Source of the DNA: Monarcha castaneiventris obscurior
Lineage: Eukaryota > Chordata > Aves > Passeriformes > Monarchidae
Direction of reading: 5' to 3'
NCBI GenBank assembly: GCA_026261815.1
Contig: JAMPIT010000348.1
Location: 960,830 to 1,024,829, forward strand
DNA: 64,000 nucleotides
Each line of letters begins with the position of its first letter. The first letter of the stretch is position 1. A program made the translations under genes and the position numbers. Below the pieces are notes generated by a model, which was not told where the DNA came from, ran no database searches, and saw nothing but the letters and a program-made list of their open reading frames with translations. This document shows positions 21,874-33,765 of this stretch, piece after piece.

Positions 21874-22430
21874 TTGGGAAAATATTTACCTGTAACAAAT
21901 TGTGAATTCCTTAAGCTTTAACAGACAGTGCTTAGTCCTGGATTCCCCCACACCAGTGATTAATGTGTGCAAGTGGATTACTTAGCCTTGAGAATAAAGA
22001 GAGTGGGCCTGCTAAGAAGACAGCTGCAATGCATTCAAGGGGAAGAAAGTGGTTTTAGGAGGCTCTTGAGCATGGAAGGAGAATTTGCAGAATGGGGTGT
22101 TGCCCGAACAACCACCAGAGACCCTTAAGAGACCCCTATACTCCATGTCAGTAATTTTGGGGAAATGATTTACATATGTCAAATACTTTGTGGGAATGTT
22201 CAGCCTGTGAGTTTGAGCAGAGTAATGAATATGTCTTAGTTCCGTGGATCCAAACTAGTAGGTGAGATTGCTGGGTGTGCACGTGTTAGGGAAGTGATTC
22301 CTCATGCACCCAGTGCTGAAATAAAGTAATGCCTCCTTTCTAAACCTGAGCTGGCAGTGGGGATCAGGCCCTGCTTGGTAACCTTTGATTTTGGTCATTT
22401 CTATTGAAGAATAAAGAAAGCTCGAAATGA
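21874..22430 (+). mobile_element. Probable LTR remnant
   Basis: Begins TGTTGGGAAAATATT after the CR1 piece. It contains a poly(A)-like AATAAAGTAATGCC near 22320 and another AATAAA near 22411, in an otherwise non-coding stretch. The ends are not defined and no partner copy is present in the window. Confidence 0.35.
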
Positions 22431-23410
22431 AACCTTTTCCAGCTGTTTCCATCTGGTTTACCTTTTTTGGGGGCCAAAGCTCTGTGCCCTAGGTGGCCTG
22501 GGTGTGTGCAGAGAAATGCAGCCCCCACAAAGCCCTTGGTTTTCCCACAAGTTGTCATTACTCGTTCCCAAATGTGCCCAGCTCTGGCAGGAGAGAGAGA
22601 GCCCACGGTGCAGTGGGTGCCGGGCCCTCCCAGCCGGGGCTCTCTGGCACAGAGCAGCAGCAGCGCCAGCACCTTTCAACCTGCTCCTGCCTTGGTTTCA
22701 CCGGGGAGCCAGAAGCCCCTGGAAATCAGCACTGCCAGTCACGTTCCCAGCTTGAAACAGCTCCTGCTGGCAGGCAAATCCTGCCAGTTCTGCTTCCAAA
22801 TAGGAATAAAGGCAGAGGTAGAGATGTACATACAGAAGAGCCCAGGGCATGTCCAATAAATGTGCAAATATGTGGGGCAATTTGTTAGGAATTATTTCAG
22901 CTGTTATGCCAATACTGCCTTCTCTCCTGGTTCTGTGCAAGGCTTTGGGCCATTTTCTTGGCCTGGTTTCCTTTGCTTTGGTCCCATCTCAGTGTTCACT
23001 TGGGGTACAGGCTGTAGGTGCTTGGGGCACTCTTTCAGTTACTCTTGGACCCCCTGAACAACAGGGTTTGGCCCAGGAGGGGGTTTGTGTTGCTTTGTGA
23101 CAGAGGAGAACTTCCCAGGCCATTTGGTGTTTGCTGTAGGGAAGCTTGGGTTGCTTTGCATAAATTCACAGACGAACGCAGAGCGGCTGCTTTGTGATGT
23201 CAGGGCATGGTTGCCCCATCGTGGTGGTGTCATCAGAAGGTTGCCTTGGTGCACGGAAGGCCTCAGTGTCAGAGCAGCTCTTGGGCTTGCTCAGAGCAGG
23301 AGCATCCTCCTGGCTGAGGCCTTGTCAGGGGGCAGCTGCACCCTGACAAGAGCCTTGTTTTTTCTTGTGTTAGAGCACAGTCTGCAAACTTTCACAGCAG
23401 TGCTAAAACC
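22431..23410. other. 5' flank of the PAK-like gene, no separate gene recognised
   Basis: GC-moderate sequence with short ORFs on both strands and no recognised domain. The last few hundred bases could hold the promoter and 5' UTR of the gene starting at 23411, but I see no clear TATA box. Confidence 0.35.
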
Positions 23411-25017
23411 ATGGAGACACTCGCTGCTGTAGTTTGCACTGTGTATGGCATTGGTTATTCCAGCTACTACCTGACTAATCTGACACGTAAGCAGAGGCTT
23501 TTCCTGGGTGTAACCTAACCTGCCTTGTGTATATCTTCCTGGTCTTTCTACTCTTTCTTAGTGACTGAGTTGATTTTGAAACAAAAAGACCATTAGGATC
23601 CCACTGGTTTGGTAAAGCTCCTGTCAACACATTCAGCTAAAAAGGGGGTGTCTGTAGGCAGGGAGGTGTGGGCAGCATTTGCAAGGGAACCTGCAGGGGT
23701 TCCCTTCCCTCCACGGGAGAGTCTGTGGCAGCAGAGTCTGTCATTTCCTCAGTCTGCTGGGTCAGGCAGGACATCTTTGAAAATACAGACTGGGAGACCT
23801 TCTCAGGAGGCCTTCTAAAAACTCTGCAGTTCCCCCTGGAATTCGAGGAAAGCTTCTTATTTTCTAAATTTTGTCATTAAAGAATTTGACTGTTAACTTG
23901 ACCCTTTACTGAGTGCTAAAATAGCAATTCTTTTTGGAATGAAGTGCAAACTCCAAAACAGTGAGTGTCTGCTCCTGAATCCAGGAGCTGCTCCTGGGCT
24001 GTTTCACAATAGAACTGCCACAGCTCAGGGGGATTTGGGGGAAGCTTTTCTGGGCAACTGTTGTCAGTAACTTAATGAGAATTAGTGCATGCAACTTATT
24101 TTTTAAAAAATACCTGGAGGAGAGGATAAAAAAGGCTGCTTTAGCTGTTGGGCAGATTAGAAGTATCATTAAAGAACGATTTGCATTTCCTTGACGAAGT
24201 TTGTATTCATTTACCGGCAAGACAGGCCAATAGGCAGAACCAAGAATATTGTCCTGTTTTCTTACTGGCTGTGTGCAAGAACTGTGTCTGCTGGAGGGAT
24301 GTCTGCTGTCCATTCCTTGTGAAAGGAAAATACTCTCTGTTTGGGTTGACTTGTTCTGTGGGATTCACCAGCACAGGCAGTTTCCTCACAGAAACTGGTT
24401 CGTTTTCCCTTGCCCACTGCAGGTCACCTGACCCGTGTATTCAGAGGTGCCGATCCTGAGGTGAGTGAGAAAGGAACCTTTGATGTTCCTGGTGTTTAAG
24501 AATTGTGGAGCAAGCTGTGAGCTTGGCCTGGGGCAGTAAAGTAAAGAGGGCAGGCTGGGTAGGCTGAGAGAAAATCCATTTCCATATCTGCAGCAGCAGT
24601 AGCAGCAACAGTAACTGTTTCCGAGTTTTGCACTTCAGAGCTTTTAAAGAACTAAAAGCCCAGTTTTGCAGAGAGAAGGGTGCTTGCTGAGAGTAGCCAG
24701 GGTGGAATATCTAATTCAGAGCAATATGCAGTACTGTTGAATTAGCCCATTTTACTTTAGTTGGAGGGACTTGGAATCCCATTGCTATCAATGGTTAGGA
24801 CTTCTCCTTAGCAGAGCTGCTTGTAGAGCGGAATAGAAATAAGGTTATAAATGATAGGTAACTGCCTGTCCCTCATGCTACTGCCTGTCCACAGAGCACA
24901 GAACCAACTGCAGGCTCTCCTCTGGCTCCCTCTGCTCCTGGAGAAGAGGCCAAAGACGAGCAAAATGCCCACATCCCTCCAGCTGTGGTCAGACATGAGC
25001 CTGAACATTCCGAGCAA
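23411..25017 (+). CDS. PAK-like gene, exons 1-3 (hydrophobic start and acidic linker)
   Basis: ATG 23411 in good context (aaaaccATGG). Exon 1 (76 nt) encodes a hydrophobic segment AAVVCTVYGIGYSSYYL, a possible signal anchor. It ends in phase 1 at gtaagc. Exon 2 (24423-24460) completes the codon and encodes HLTRVFRGADPE before gtgagt. Exon 3 (24895-25017, 41 codons, phase 0) is Pro/Glu-rich, ending HIPPAVVRHEPEHSEQ, which resembles the acidic PAK linker just before the kinase. All three are open with consensus splice sites. A membrane-anchored N-terminus is not a feature of known PAKs; how exons 1-2 were acquired is unknown. Confidence 0.6.
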
Positions 25018-25859
25018 GTAAGTGCCAGTTCTGGTTGGTGCTGTCTTTAGAGGAAATCAGAGCTGCAAGTTTCTGACTGGCCAGCACTTGTTGTTGGTGG
25101 CTGAGGATGCTGAGTGCTGAGTCCTGCCAGGACCTAGCGATTCCCCCCCAGGCAGTGACAACTGGAACATGGGCTTTGAGCTGTCATGTTTAGGCCCCAG
25201 CTTGCTGGAATTCTGATAGGAGCCAGCCTGAATCATGAAGGCTCCCCTGTCCCCAGAGGAGGGAGCGGTCCAAAGACACCGCTCTCAGCCTTGCCAGACA
25301 CGTAGGGGACACGGTGGCCTGGAGAGACTTGTCCCACTCCACAGGCTGACCAAGTAGCTGCTGGAACAAAACGTTGATCTGAGCACAGAAGTTCTTTGGG
25401 GTGGCTTGTCCCCACGAGCTTCTTGGCTGGGCCTACCTGAGAGTATTTCAGAGAGATACTGGGCATGGGGAGTTGCTGCTTGAAGTCAGGGATTTTGGTG
25501 CCTTTGTTGCCAGGTTGTTGTTTCGCCTCTTCAGGCCGAGCAGTCAGGAGCAGAGCTGACAGGGGCTCTGAGTGCGCCTGTGTTTTTGCTTTTGATAAGC
25601 TGCAAAGAGATGATTATGTTGTCCATGGACCTGTGTGGGGCCACTCCTCTCCCGTGTGGCAAAAGAAACAAACTGCGTAGTTTGGAACCCTTCTTCTGTG
25701 GCAAAAACCAGAGGCTGCCTGTTTCTGCTGATACTTTCTGTGGTGAAGTCTGCAGCTTTGAAAACTCCCCTGGAGTCTGGAGTCTGGGGCAAAGGTGCAG
25801 GTCCTCGTCTACTGTCTTGCAGTCAGTGCTAAGAACAGGAAAGACATCTTGAAGTTCTG

Positions 25860-26260
25860 GATGCTGTATTTTAAGACAAATGTGCAACTTTGTGCCTGGG
25901 GAGCTGCCTGGGAGGAAAGGGCCCAGGAGTGCCGGTCCACAGCAGCTGAACATGAGCCAGCGTGTGTCCAGGTGGCAAAGATGGCCAAGGGCATCCAGGC
26001 CTGTGTCAGCAATAGTGGGGCAGCAGGAGCAGGGCAGTGACTGTCCCCCTGTGCTGGGCAGCGGTGAGGCTGCAGCTCGAGTGCTGTGTCCAGTTCTGGG
26101 CCCCTGTGAAGAAGAAAGACCTTGAGGGGCTGGAGCGTGTCCAGAGAAGGGCAAGGGAGCTGGGGAAGGGTGTGGAGCACAAGTCCCAAGAGGAGGTGCT
26201 GAGGGAGCTTTAGCCTGGAGAAAGGGAGGCTCATGAAGGACCTTCAGCTAAACTTCCATA
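25860..26260 (+). mobile_element. CR1 LINE 3' fragment in intron 3
   Basis: Matches the end of CR1 ORF2, including the tgtccagttctgggcccct phrase (26087-26105) and the gagcgtgtccagagaagggc block, ending near ggagaaagggaggctcatg. It is broken by frameshifts and lacks the 3' tail repeats. Confidence 0.8.
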
Positions 26261-27034
26261 ATTCCCACATGACAGTGCTCACCACAAGGGCTGTTTCCCT
26301 GCCAAGCATCCCCTCACTGCATCCAAGTGCTTTAGACACTGGTGGAGGTGATACTTTCACCTTTTTGTTTATTTATTTCTTTGCTAGAAGGAGAAGCCCT
26401 GTGTTATTTCTCTTTCTGCAGTGAGCAAATGTGTTTTTGCTCAACCTTGCCTGCCATTTTCCAGCATTGGAGGAGATTCTGATAGAATTTTAGTTTCCAA
26501 GGTTGCAGTTCTGGATGATGCAGTATTTTTGCATGAGAACATGTAGTTTGGGGCAGGGATGTTGGTGCAGAAGGAGCTGTTCTGGAGGCAGGCCAGCCTG
26601 TAGGACCTTGCACATCACTTTCAGGTTAACAGCACCTGTGCCTTTTGGCAGCCCAGGGGATCAGTATGTGCTGCATTCCGGGTATGGGAATTCAGCAGGA
26701 AATCAAGGCCCCTGCATTCAACCTGGTGCTCAGAGATCAGAGCGTCTGGGAGGGGCTCAGCTTAATTTCTGACTGCAGCCACTTTAGCACTGTCAGTCTG
26801 GTTGAGTCCAGGAGAAGAACTTGGCCAAGCACAAATGGACAAAGAGTGCAGTTCCCAGTGCAATGCCCTGGGTCTGATCACATTCCTTAAGGACCTTCAT
26901 GCTTCAGGTTCCCCAAGAGTGTGGTTTATTGAAGCAACAGGAGAGCACAGGATTGCCACTGATCAGGGTACTGGCTACTGAGTGTTGATATGTGTAGTGA
27001 TGGAAAGTATAGGAAGAGAGAGATTATAATAGTG

Positions 27035-27075
27035 AGATAGATCGATCGATCAATTGATCGATCGATCGATCTATC

Positions 27076-27121
<46 letters not shown>

Positions 27122-27133
27122 TGATCTATCTAA
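27035..27133. repeat. Compound (GATC/ATCT)n microsatellite
   Basis: Starts with repeated GATCGATC, which is self-complementary and includes ATCAATTGAT, then runs into about twelve ATCT units. It lies in intron 3 of the PAK-like gene. Confidence 0.9.
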
Positions 27134-28090
27134 ATGAAACTCCCTGGCTCTGCTCCAAGGCAACTGGAGGTGCAAAGCTCACCTAAAGGCATCCCTTCAG
27201 GAGAGGAGGAAAGACCCGTTCCATTGACTGATCCTGAGCAGGCAGAGATGTTTCCCCCTCCAGAGATGGTTGTTTATTTCCCCTCAGAGGTGTTTTCCTC
27301 CTCCTGCCTCTTCTGCTCTGAAGCCCCCTGTTTGTCCTTTTCATTTTGGCCTGCCTTAAGGGGGTGGAACAATTCCATGCTCTAAGTGGTGTTTGGTGAC
27401 TCTGGTCATACATGCATTACATGACACATGGTTTCCTTCACTGGCGTCGTGAAGGGTTTGTAAGTTAATTTGTTGATGGGGCTTAATGAGGGTCTCTGGT
27501 ACAGCCAGTCAGAATTCTCAGTTGACAAAAGAGGGACAATACACACTTTGGTCCTCCTCCATATACTGAGGTGGCCGTAGAGGCCCTCTGACCTCCATCA
27601 GAGGGTCTTTGTGTGCATCCTTATCTCCTGAATAGTCCAGAATTTGTAACAAGAGTGTAGATTTCAGAAAGGCAGGAATGGCAGTGCAGGCCTGAAGAGA
27701 ACATGAACTCCAGAAGCGTCTCTCACAAGGAGCGAGCTCACACAGGAAGCCACCTGCAGAGCCGGGATGGGGCTGTGGGACAGGGCTGGGTGTCAGTCAC
27801 TACTGAAAGACAAACAGGGCATGGCAGAAGAGAAGGGAGCTCCTCAGCAGACCCTTGAGAAATGCCACACATTCCCTGTCAGCTGCCTAAGAGTCTGTTG
27901 GAGCTTCAGTCCCAGATGGACCCTGACTGTACTGCTGGTGTCACTTTGGAATCTGTGCCTCCCCATGGGCAGGGAATGACCCAGGAGAGCAGCAGCAATG
28001 TGGGAATGTGTGAGCCCATCAGTCTTTGAGTGGTGCCCCACATATGTTTTATGGGAAGTTGAAACCCATCTTCTCTTGCTTTCTGTGCAG

Positions 28091-28826
28091 GTCCTTCTAG
28101 AGAAAGAGCATGAGCAGATTGCTCTACCAGAGATACCGTGCCAGACCCGGGGAGAGCTGTTCCCAGCACAAGAGCAGCTGGAGCAGCTCAGGCAGCAGGA
28201 TGAAGAGCCACGAGAGAATGGCCAGGTAAGCCTGACTAGCCAGGTGACAGAGTGAAGGGCAGGAACAGGAGCATAAAATGGAGGTCTTGGGACAGAGGAG
28301 GCCAGGAGTCCCACAGGCACTGAAAGCACAGAGCCTTGTAATCTGCAGAGACCAGCACCTGGACGGGAGGGTTCCAACAGAAGCAGACCTGGGTAGCGAA
28401 GCAGAAAGAAGGGGCTGAATGAATGTGATTTTGAGGCTGAAAGAGGAAAAAGCTGAGCCTGATGGCAGCTCCCGGTCACTTGCTCTGCATTTGTGTGTAC
28501 AGAACATCAAGGGAGAGCTGCCCGAAGCTCAGAGTGACATCAAGACAGTGAAGAGGAGGAACAAGGAAGACATCAGAAGAATTCAAGAGCACTGGAATCT
28601 CCATCGGCAGAGGGGCAATCTACAAAACCAGGTAAGAGTGGCAGCCACTCCACTCATGAAACTTGCTCTTGCTTGCTCTTCACAGAAAGTGAAGGAGAAC
28701 CTGCAGGCAGAGCTGCAGACAAATGAGGCTAGGATCAAGGCAAGGGAGGAGAGGCTGGAGGAAGGAATGAAAATCATCGAAGAGATTAATCACCTGCTTC
28801 AGGAGAAGGAGGTTCTACAAAAGCAA
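28091..28826 (+). CDS. PAK-like gene, coiled-coil exons 4-6
   Basis: Three exons of 45, 43 and 47 codons (28091-28225, 28503-28631, 28686-28826), each phase 0 at both ends with clean AG and GTAAG/GTGAG sites. They encode Glu/Gln/Lys/Arg-rich helix with Leu/Ile spacing, for example AQEQLEQLRQQDEE, GELPEAQSDIKTVKRR and RIKAREERLEEGMKIIEE in type, with no Pro in the last two. This looks like a coiled coil of the centrosomal/rootlet kind, but I cannot name the source. Coiled coils in kinases usually drive dimerisation. Because the exons are symmetric they can be gained or skipped without breaking the frame. Confidence 0.6.
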
Positions 28827-29254
28827 GTGAGTGCAACAGCGATAGCCACTCCAGTCACCAAACTGGTGGTTTCTGCCCTTCTTGCCTTTCCTCTGCAGAG
28901 CAGCAGGTGGGTGGGGTGATGTCTCTGAGTGCCATCCTGCTGTGGTCTCTATCACAGCCACTCTGAAGGATATGTCCCGGGCTGCTGAATCTCAGCTGCT
29001 GCCCTGGACAGTGGGACTAGTCCTTTGGCCTGCTGGCTGGTAGTCATCCAAATGGATTTCTGCTAGCCTATTCCTGCTCTCCTTGTTTCTTGAGGTGTTT
29101 TTGCAGGTCAGCTTGGTGACTCAGATAGATTTTGAATTCTGTATCCCTTGTGAATCTGGTCCTCTCCTGTTCTTTCCCTTTCCTCACAGTCTGTGACCCA
29201 CAGCTGACAAAGACAAGCTGTAGTGTCTGACTGCTTTGTTCTGTTTGACTTGAG

Positions 29255-29530
29255 GTGGAAGCGTTGACATCTCACCTGGCAGCCTGCAAAGACTTCCAAC
29301 AAGTGATTGGCCACAAAGAACCCCAAGGTTGGCGTGGGGCACAGGAATTGTCCCAACCAGAGGTCCTGCAGGTTGAGCACGTCCTGAAGATGGTAGAGGA
29401 AAAGAGGACTCAATGGAAGGAGGTAGAGCATTAAGACAAGGAGGTGCAAGTGTGTCCACAGCCATTGGAGGGGGAAAGGAGTCCTTGAGAGGAAGTGGAG
29501 CAGTCATTGCGGCAGTCATCCTTCAGAAAG
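29255..29530 (+). pseudogene. Decayed fourth coiled-coil exon
   Basis: After an acceptor-like tttgacttgag, 59 codons of Glu/Gln/His-rich helix follow (VLQVEHVLKMVEEKRTQWKE type) until TAA 29432-29434, then further stops in the same frame. It resembles exons 4-6 in composition and probably belonged to the same array. If included in a transcript it would end translation before the kinase. Confidence 0.45.
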
Positions 29531-29744
29531 CCATGAGAATGGAACATAAACCTGGCCATGAACTCAAGTAAAACCAGCCTTTGGTTTTGACCCATGCAGT
29601 TTGAGAAGTGGACATCCAAAGAAATCCATTTAAGAGCTCTGAATGTGGCTGACAGCATCTTCATAAGGGCTTGCATTTGAAATGTGATCCGAGGGCAATC
29701 TCTGCCAGCCACACTTTCTGACACAAACTCATTTCTTGTCTCAG

Positions 29745-29910
29745 ATCTACACAGGCTCTGTCACTGAACCTGCTGCAGCAGCAGCGTCATCTAAAGGAGC
29801 CTTTGCTCCCAAGCCTGAGAAGTGGAGCCTGGGCAGTTTGCTCAGCTCCGACACTGACACAGCTTCTGCCCATCAACAGGAGATGGAGGATGACTCCCTG
29901 GAGCTACTGA
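29745..29910 (+). CDS. PAK-like gene, linker exon 7
   Basis: Acceptor ttgtctcag, then 55 codons plus one base, donor gtacgt. It starts IYTGSVTEPAAAA, matching the conserved PAK segment that follows the acidic linker, then a Ser/Asp/Glu-rich stretch. It is open throughout and ends in phase 1, fitting the phase-2 remainder of the next PAK exon at 39116. Aligning exon 3 directly to this exon restores the PAK order, which is why the coiled-coil exons between them look inserted. Confidence 0.62.
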
Positions 29911-31110
29911 GTACGTCTTGTGTATTTCTTGTGTGAGGGACAGTGTGTTGTGTGCATGTGTCAGCATAGCTGTACCAAATGTTCCTCCTCAGCCTGGTGT
30001 GGCAGGGACATTTAGGACTCCCCACAGGAACTGCAGTGCTCTGAGTGTTCCTGCTGCCTCTGAGGGCAGCTCAGACTGCCTTGGGTTTGCCTGAGCTTTC
30101 CTCTCTGCTAAAGGCAGAAGCAGGGATTGTTCCTGGATCAGCAGAAGGCTGTGACTGCTAGAGTTCTACCCATTGGCACAACCCTGCACAGGTCACTCTC
30201 CAGAAAAACACATCAAGCCCTTTGTGCTTCTGCAGCACAACCCATTTAATCTGCTTCTTGCCCATAACAGCTGCCAGTGCTGTGCTCTCAGATAAGACCT
30301 CGTGGGGCTGAGAACAGAGCCCAGTTGACTCTGTGTCTACCATCACCTGTTGGGACGAAAAGGCCATTGGTGTGCACCTCAGTGTGTCTGATCTCAAAGC
30401 CAATCCTGTTGTGTCCTGGATGGGGGAACAGCTTGTAACGGGGCTCAGTCTGGCTAAGGCTTCTTCCCAGTGCTTGTGACTGCTCATCCTTGGGCTTTCC
30501 CAGCCTTGCCTGTGGTACCTGCCCTACCCCTGATGGCTGGTGGGACTGCAGAGGCTGGAGCCTTCCTTAGCTGAGAGAGTCCCGCTGCTGCTTGGCCACT
30601 GCAGTGCGCAGCTGCTGGGAGGCAGCAGCCCCTCGTCTGAGCCGGCTTCTGCATTGCATGGCCTGGACTCACGAGAGGGTCAGCACCTCCTCTGGGCAGC
30701 TGTCCATGCCACGCTGGCACCTGTGGAGCACTGCTATCCTTGCTACCCACGCCCGCTGTGCCAAGTTGGGAAGATGGGGACGTGTGCGATGCTGAGAGGG
30801 CGAGTCCAGTGTGAGCGATGGATCCGCGCTGTCAGGGTGAAGACAAGCAGTGTGGTTCTTCACATGGGGCATGGACAAGGGCGTCTTTGAGCTCAGCCTG
30901 CCCGTAAAGGCTGAGGGCCCTGATGCTGGTATTGGTCATAGCATGAGCTGCTCTGGTTTACAAAGAGAAAGGCGTCCTTTTGGCAAACTGCTGAAAGGTG
31001 GAGAAGATGCCCTCCTCTCCTTGGAACACTTGGCAATATTCTTCCTGTTTTAAAAATGTCACTTGTTCATAGGATTTTATTCTAGAACCCAAGATGCATT
31101 TATTCTTGGG
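29911..31110. other. Intron 7 upstream of the provirus, no gene recognised
   Basis: No repeats or conserved exons recognised. The short ORFs on both strands carry no motif. A diverged exon could be hidden here. Confidence 0.4.
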
Positions 31111-31116
31111 AAATAC
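31111..31116. other. Target-site duplication, left copy (AAATAC)
   Basis: Identical to 38728-38733 on the other side of the provirus. Confidence 0.85.
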
Positions 31117-31684
31117 TCTCGCTGCCCCCGTTGGGGTTCCACCTCAGGAGCATGGCTCCTTTATGGAGGTGTCAGCGAGCTGCCTGGCAGTTCATCGACT
31201 GTACCAAGGCTTCCGATGTTTGGGGGTGTGCTGGTCTAGGGACAGGCTCGCAACCCGCAGAGGCTTGGTGGAACAAACCCTGCGTGCCCAGGAACAAAGG
31301 AGACGGGAGAGGGTCTCTGTGTGAAGTCCAGAGGGTTTATTCTCCAGAGGGACAGGGACAGAGACACCCCAAGCTGAGCTCGGGCAGTAGGTTTCATAGT
31401 AGGAGGGTCCAGGGAGGAGGAAGGGAAAACAGCCAATAGGGAAACGGTATGGCAATGACAGATAGGCATAACATCCAATTGTTTTAAAATGTAGGAGGGA
31501 TTACAGCAGAACAACCAATAAGGAAACAAACCAGGGAGAACTTTCTGGAAAATAAGGTGCGGCTTAGACAGGGGTGACGCCTTCAGACGTCCCCTCAGAT
31601 TCAGAGTCGCTTGACCATTGGAGGGCAAGGACTTGATGTGCATTTGATTGCCACAGCCCACCTGGGGGCTGAATCGGCACAGCA
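31117..31684 (-). mobile_element. 3' LTR of the class II provirus
   Basis: 568 bp. On the - strand it begins TGCTGTGCCGATTC and carries AATAAA (complement of 31336-31341). Its 3' end GGCAGCGAGA is not the usual CA. Confidence 0.9.
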
Positions 31685-31685
31685 T

Positions 31686-31698
31686 CTCCCCCTTTTTT
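31686..31698 (-). promoter_or_regulatory. Polypurine tract of the class II provirus
   Basis: AAAAAAGGGGGAG on the - strand, directly before the 3' LTR; primes plus-strand DNA synthesis. Confidence 0.85.
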
Positions 31699-32875
31699 GT
31701 TTATTAAATTAAAAAGACAGTACCTAAAACATGACAGCGCAAACACGAGTATGCTGACAACCAAAATCAACTCAAAGATGGTTTTTAGGAGAGAAGCGCT
31801 CCATCAGGATAGCCCCCAGTTATCTGCCAGATTCTTGAACCAGTCGTCGCCTTCTTTCTTCAGCTGCTGGACCTCTTGCTTGATCTTTTGGATGGAGGAG
31901 TGGGTGCTTTCCACATGTCTGGTGAGGTTGAAGCAACACATCCCTTCAAACTCCTCACATCCATGTCCGTGGGCCAGCAGCAAGAAGTCGATGGCTGCGC
32001 GATCCTGTAGGGTGGCATGCTTGGTGGTCTCCTTGTTGGCTAAAAGCTCGGATAAGGCTTTGGATGTGTAATTTGCTTGCTTTCCAAGCCAACATTCAAT
32101 ATGTTCAATTTGGCCCAAAGCCTTTGCTGCCGCAACCCATGGGAGAAAAATGGAGACTGCGACTCTCTTAGAGTAAGGCCAAGAGATGATATCTGAGTCA
32201 CAGTCTTCATTCAACTGTCCAATTGATCTTTTTGTTCTCCTCAGCCCAATTAAGAAGGTGTTTTTTGTCAGGCGTCAAAAGCGCCAGTCTCCCAAGGGTG
32301 CACAACCCGCCTCTTAGCCGAGAAGGGATCCCCGCCCAGGCCTGGTCTCCACAGATGAAAAAGACCCCACTTGGGAGCATCCTGGGCTCTTTAGTGGACA
32401 AAGCTGGTGTTTTACAATTGACACTGCACCATCTGGGAATTTTATAGGCTGAATTATGAGGATTCACTTCTTGAAAAAAGGATCTTCTATGTGGGTTAGG
32501 TTCATACCACTCTCGACCTTTAAGTCTGTAGTCAAAACTAATGCAATATTTAGCTTTAACAGAACATACAAGGGCCAATTCTTGTGGTTCTTGTGAGGCA
32601 TGCGGGAAAAGCTTTCTCCACTTGTCCCAGGGGGATATTGGGTCAGGCTGCTTCCCCGTGAATGGATATTCGCTTGTGCTGAGAGGAAGGCCCACCAAGC
32701 ATGTTGACATAGGGTCGGTGGTGCTGGCTATCGACAGGCAAAGTCCCGACTGGTTCAAGGCTGTCACCAAGGTGGTCCATACGTTGGCCTTTGGCTGGGG
32801 CACTATCCATCCGGAGCTTCTCTCCAACACCAAAAGGAACAGGAACCAAAGGAACATCGTTTGCACTGCCTGCAT
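31690..32875 (-). pseudogene. Class II provirus env, short surface part and alpharetrovirus-type transmembrane part
   Basis: ATG at 32873-32875 (complement) gives a signal peptide (MFLWFLFLLVLERSSGWI) and about 223 codons of surface subunit ending at 32207. The transmembrane subunit continues in another frame (to 31804). It has a heptad region, the conserved AIDFLLLAHGHGC motif and a CX6CC cysteine set, C-EEFEGM-CC. The membrane anchor (LILVVSILVFALSCF) is in a third frame near 31715-31765. The surface part is much shorter than a full alpharetroviral one. Two frame breaks prevent a complete envelope. Confidence 0.85.
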
Positions 32876-33119
32876 CTAAAACAAAGGAAACATAAAACAG
32901 GTAAGTCCAGTTTTATGATAGGCTTAGGTCACCCCGGTATCCGGGGGCTTTTTCTCTGTTCTGGTTTTATTCAAGTAAGGTTTTATCCACTTCCCACGGA
33001 TCCATTTAGGACCCTCTGGGGTGGACACACAGCCACACCCTCTGCCCCATGTGAGCAGGGGATAATGGACCTTGGATTTTTTGGGATTCAGGATCCTTTA
33101 CTAAGACAGGAGGTTTCTC

Positions 33120-33765
33120 CTATAGCTTCCATTTGATGTTTTCGTTGAAATGTTTGATGACAAGCGGGTTCCTATCATCAAAGGAACAGTTCAAAAAGTT
33201 CAAGGTAAATAAAACCTTAGCCAGTCTTTGTTGAGGGTTGTTGGTCTCCTCTCCTCTGCGCTGCAATTCCAGCATTTTTTTGATGTTTTGATGCATGCGC
33301 TCCACCACAGACTGGCCGGTTGGCAAATGTGGAATGCCAGTCTTGTGGGTAATTCCCCACCTCTGTAAAAACTGAGGCTGACATGTAGGCTGGGCCACTG
33401 TCAGTTTTTATTTCCTGAGGCACACCCAGGGTGGCGAAGGCAAGTGTTAGGTGGTTCATCACGTCCCTCGCCTTCTCCCCAGAGTGTGCGGAGGCAAAGA
33501 CAGCTCCAGAAAAGGTGTCCACCGAGATGTGTACATACTTCTGTCTTCCAAAAATGCAATGTGTGTCACGTCTGCTTGCCATATCTGGCAGCTACTCAAG
33601 CCTCTTGGGTTGACCCCACTGCCGAATGACGGTAGCTGGAACTTTCGGCAGTTAGGGCATGTCGCCACAACACTTCTCGCCTGTTCCCTGGTGAGCTGGA
33701 ACATTTGGACGAGAGCAGGAACATTTTGATGAAACATGGCGTGGCTTATTTTTTGCCTGCTGAAA
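33120..33765 (-). pseudogene. Class II provirus integrase
   Basis: In order on the - strand: an HX3H and CX2C zinc finger (the CPNC part near 33655), Asp in QADVTHIAF near 33570, Asp in KTDSGPAYMS near 33390, and Glu in VVERMHQNIKK near 33300, the DDE set for strand transfer. Pieces lie in three frames, with breaks near 33740, 33560 and 33350. The - strand tail runs open to 33120. Confidence 0.85.

Noticed and set aside
27844..28510. 211- and 128-codon - strand ORFs
   Set aside because: Overlap the coiled-coil exon region on the other strand and have no motif; the + strand has paired splice sites and phases.
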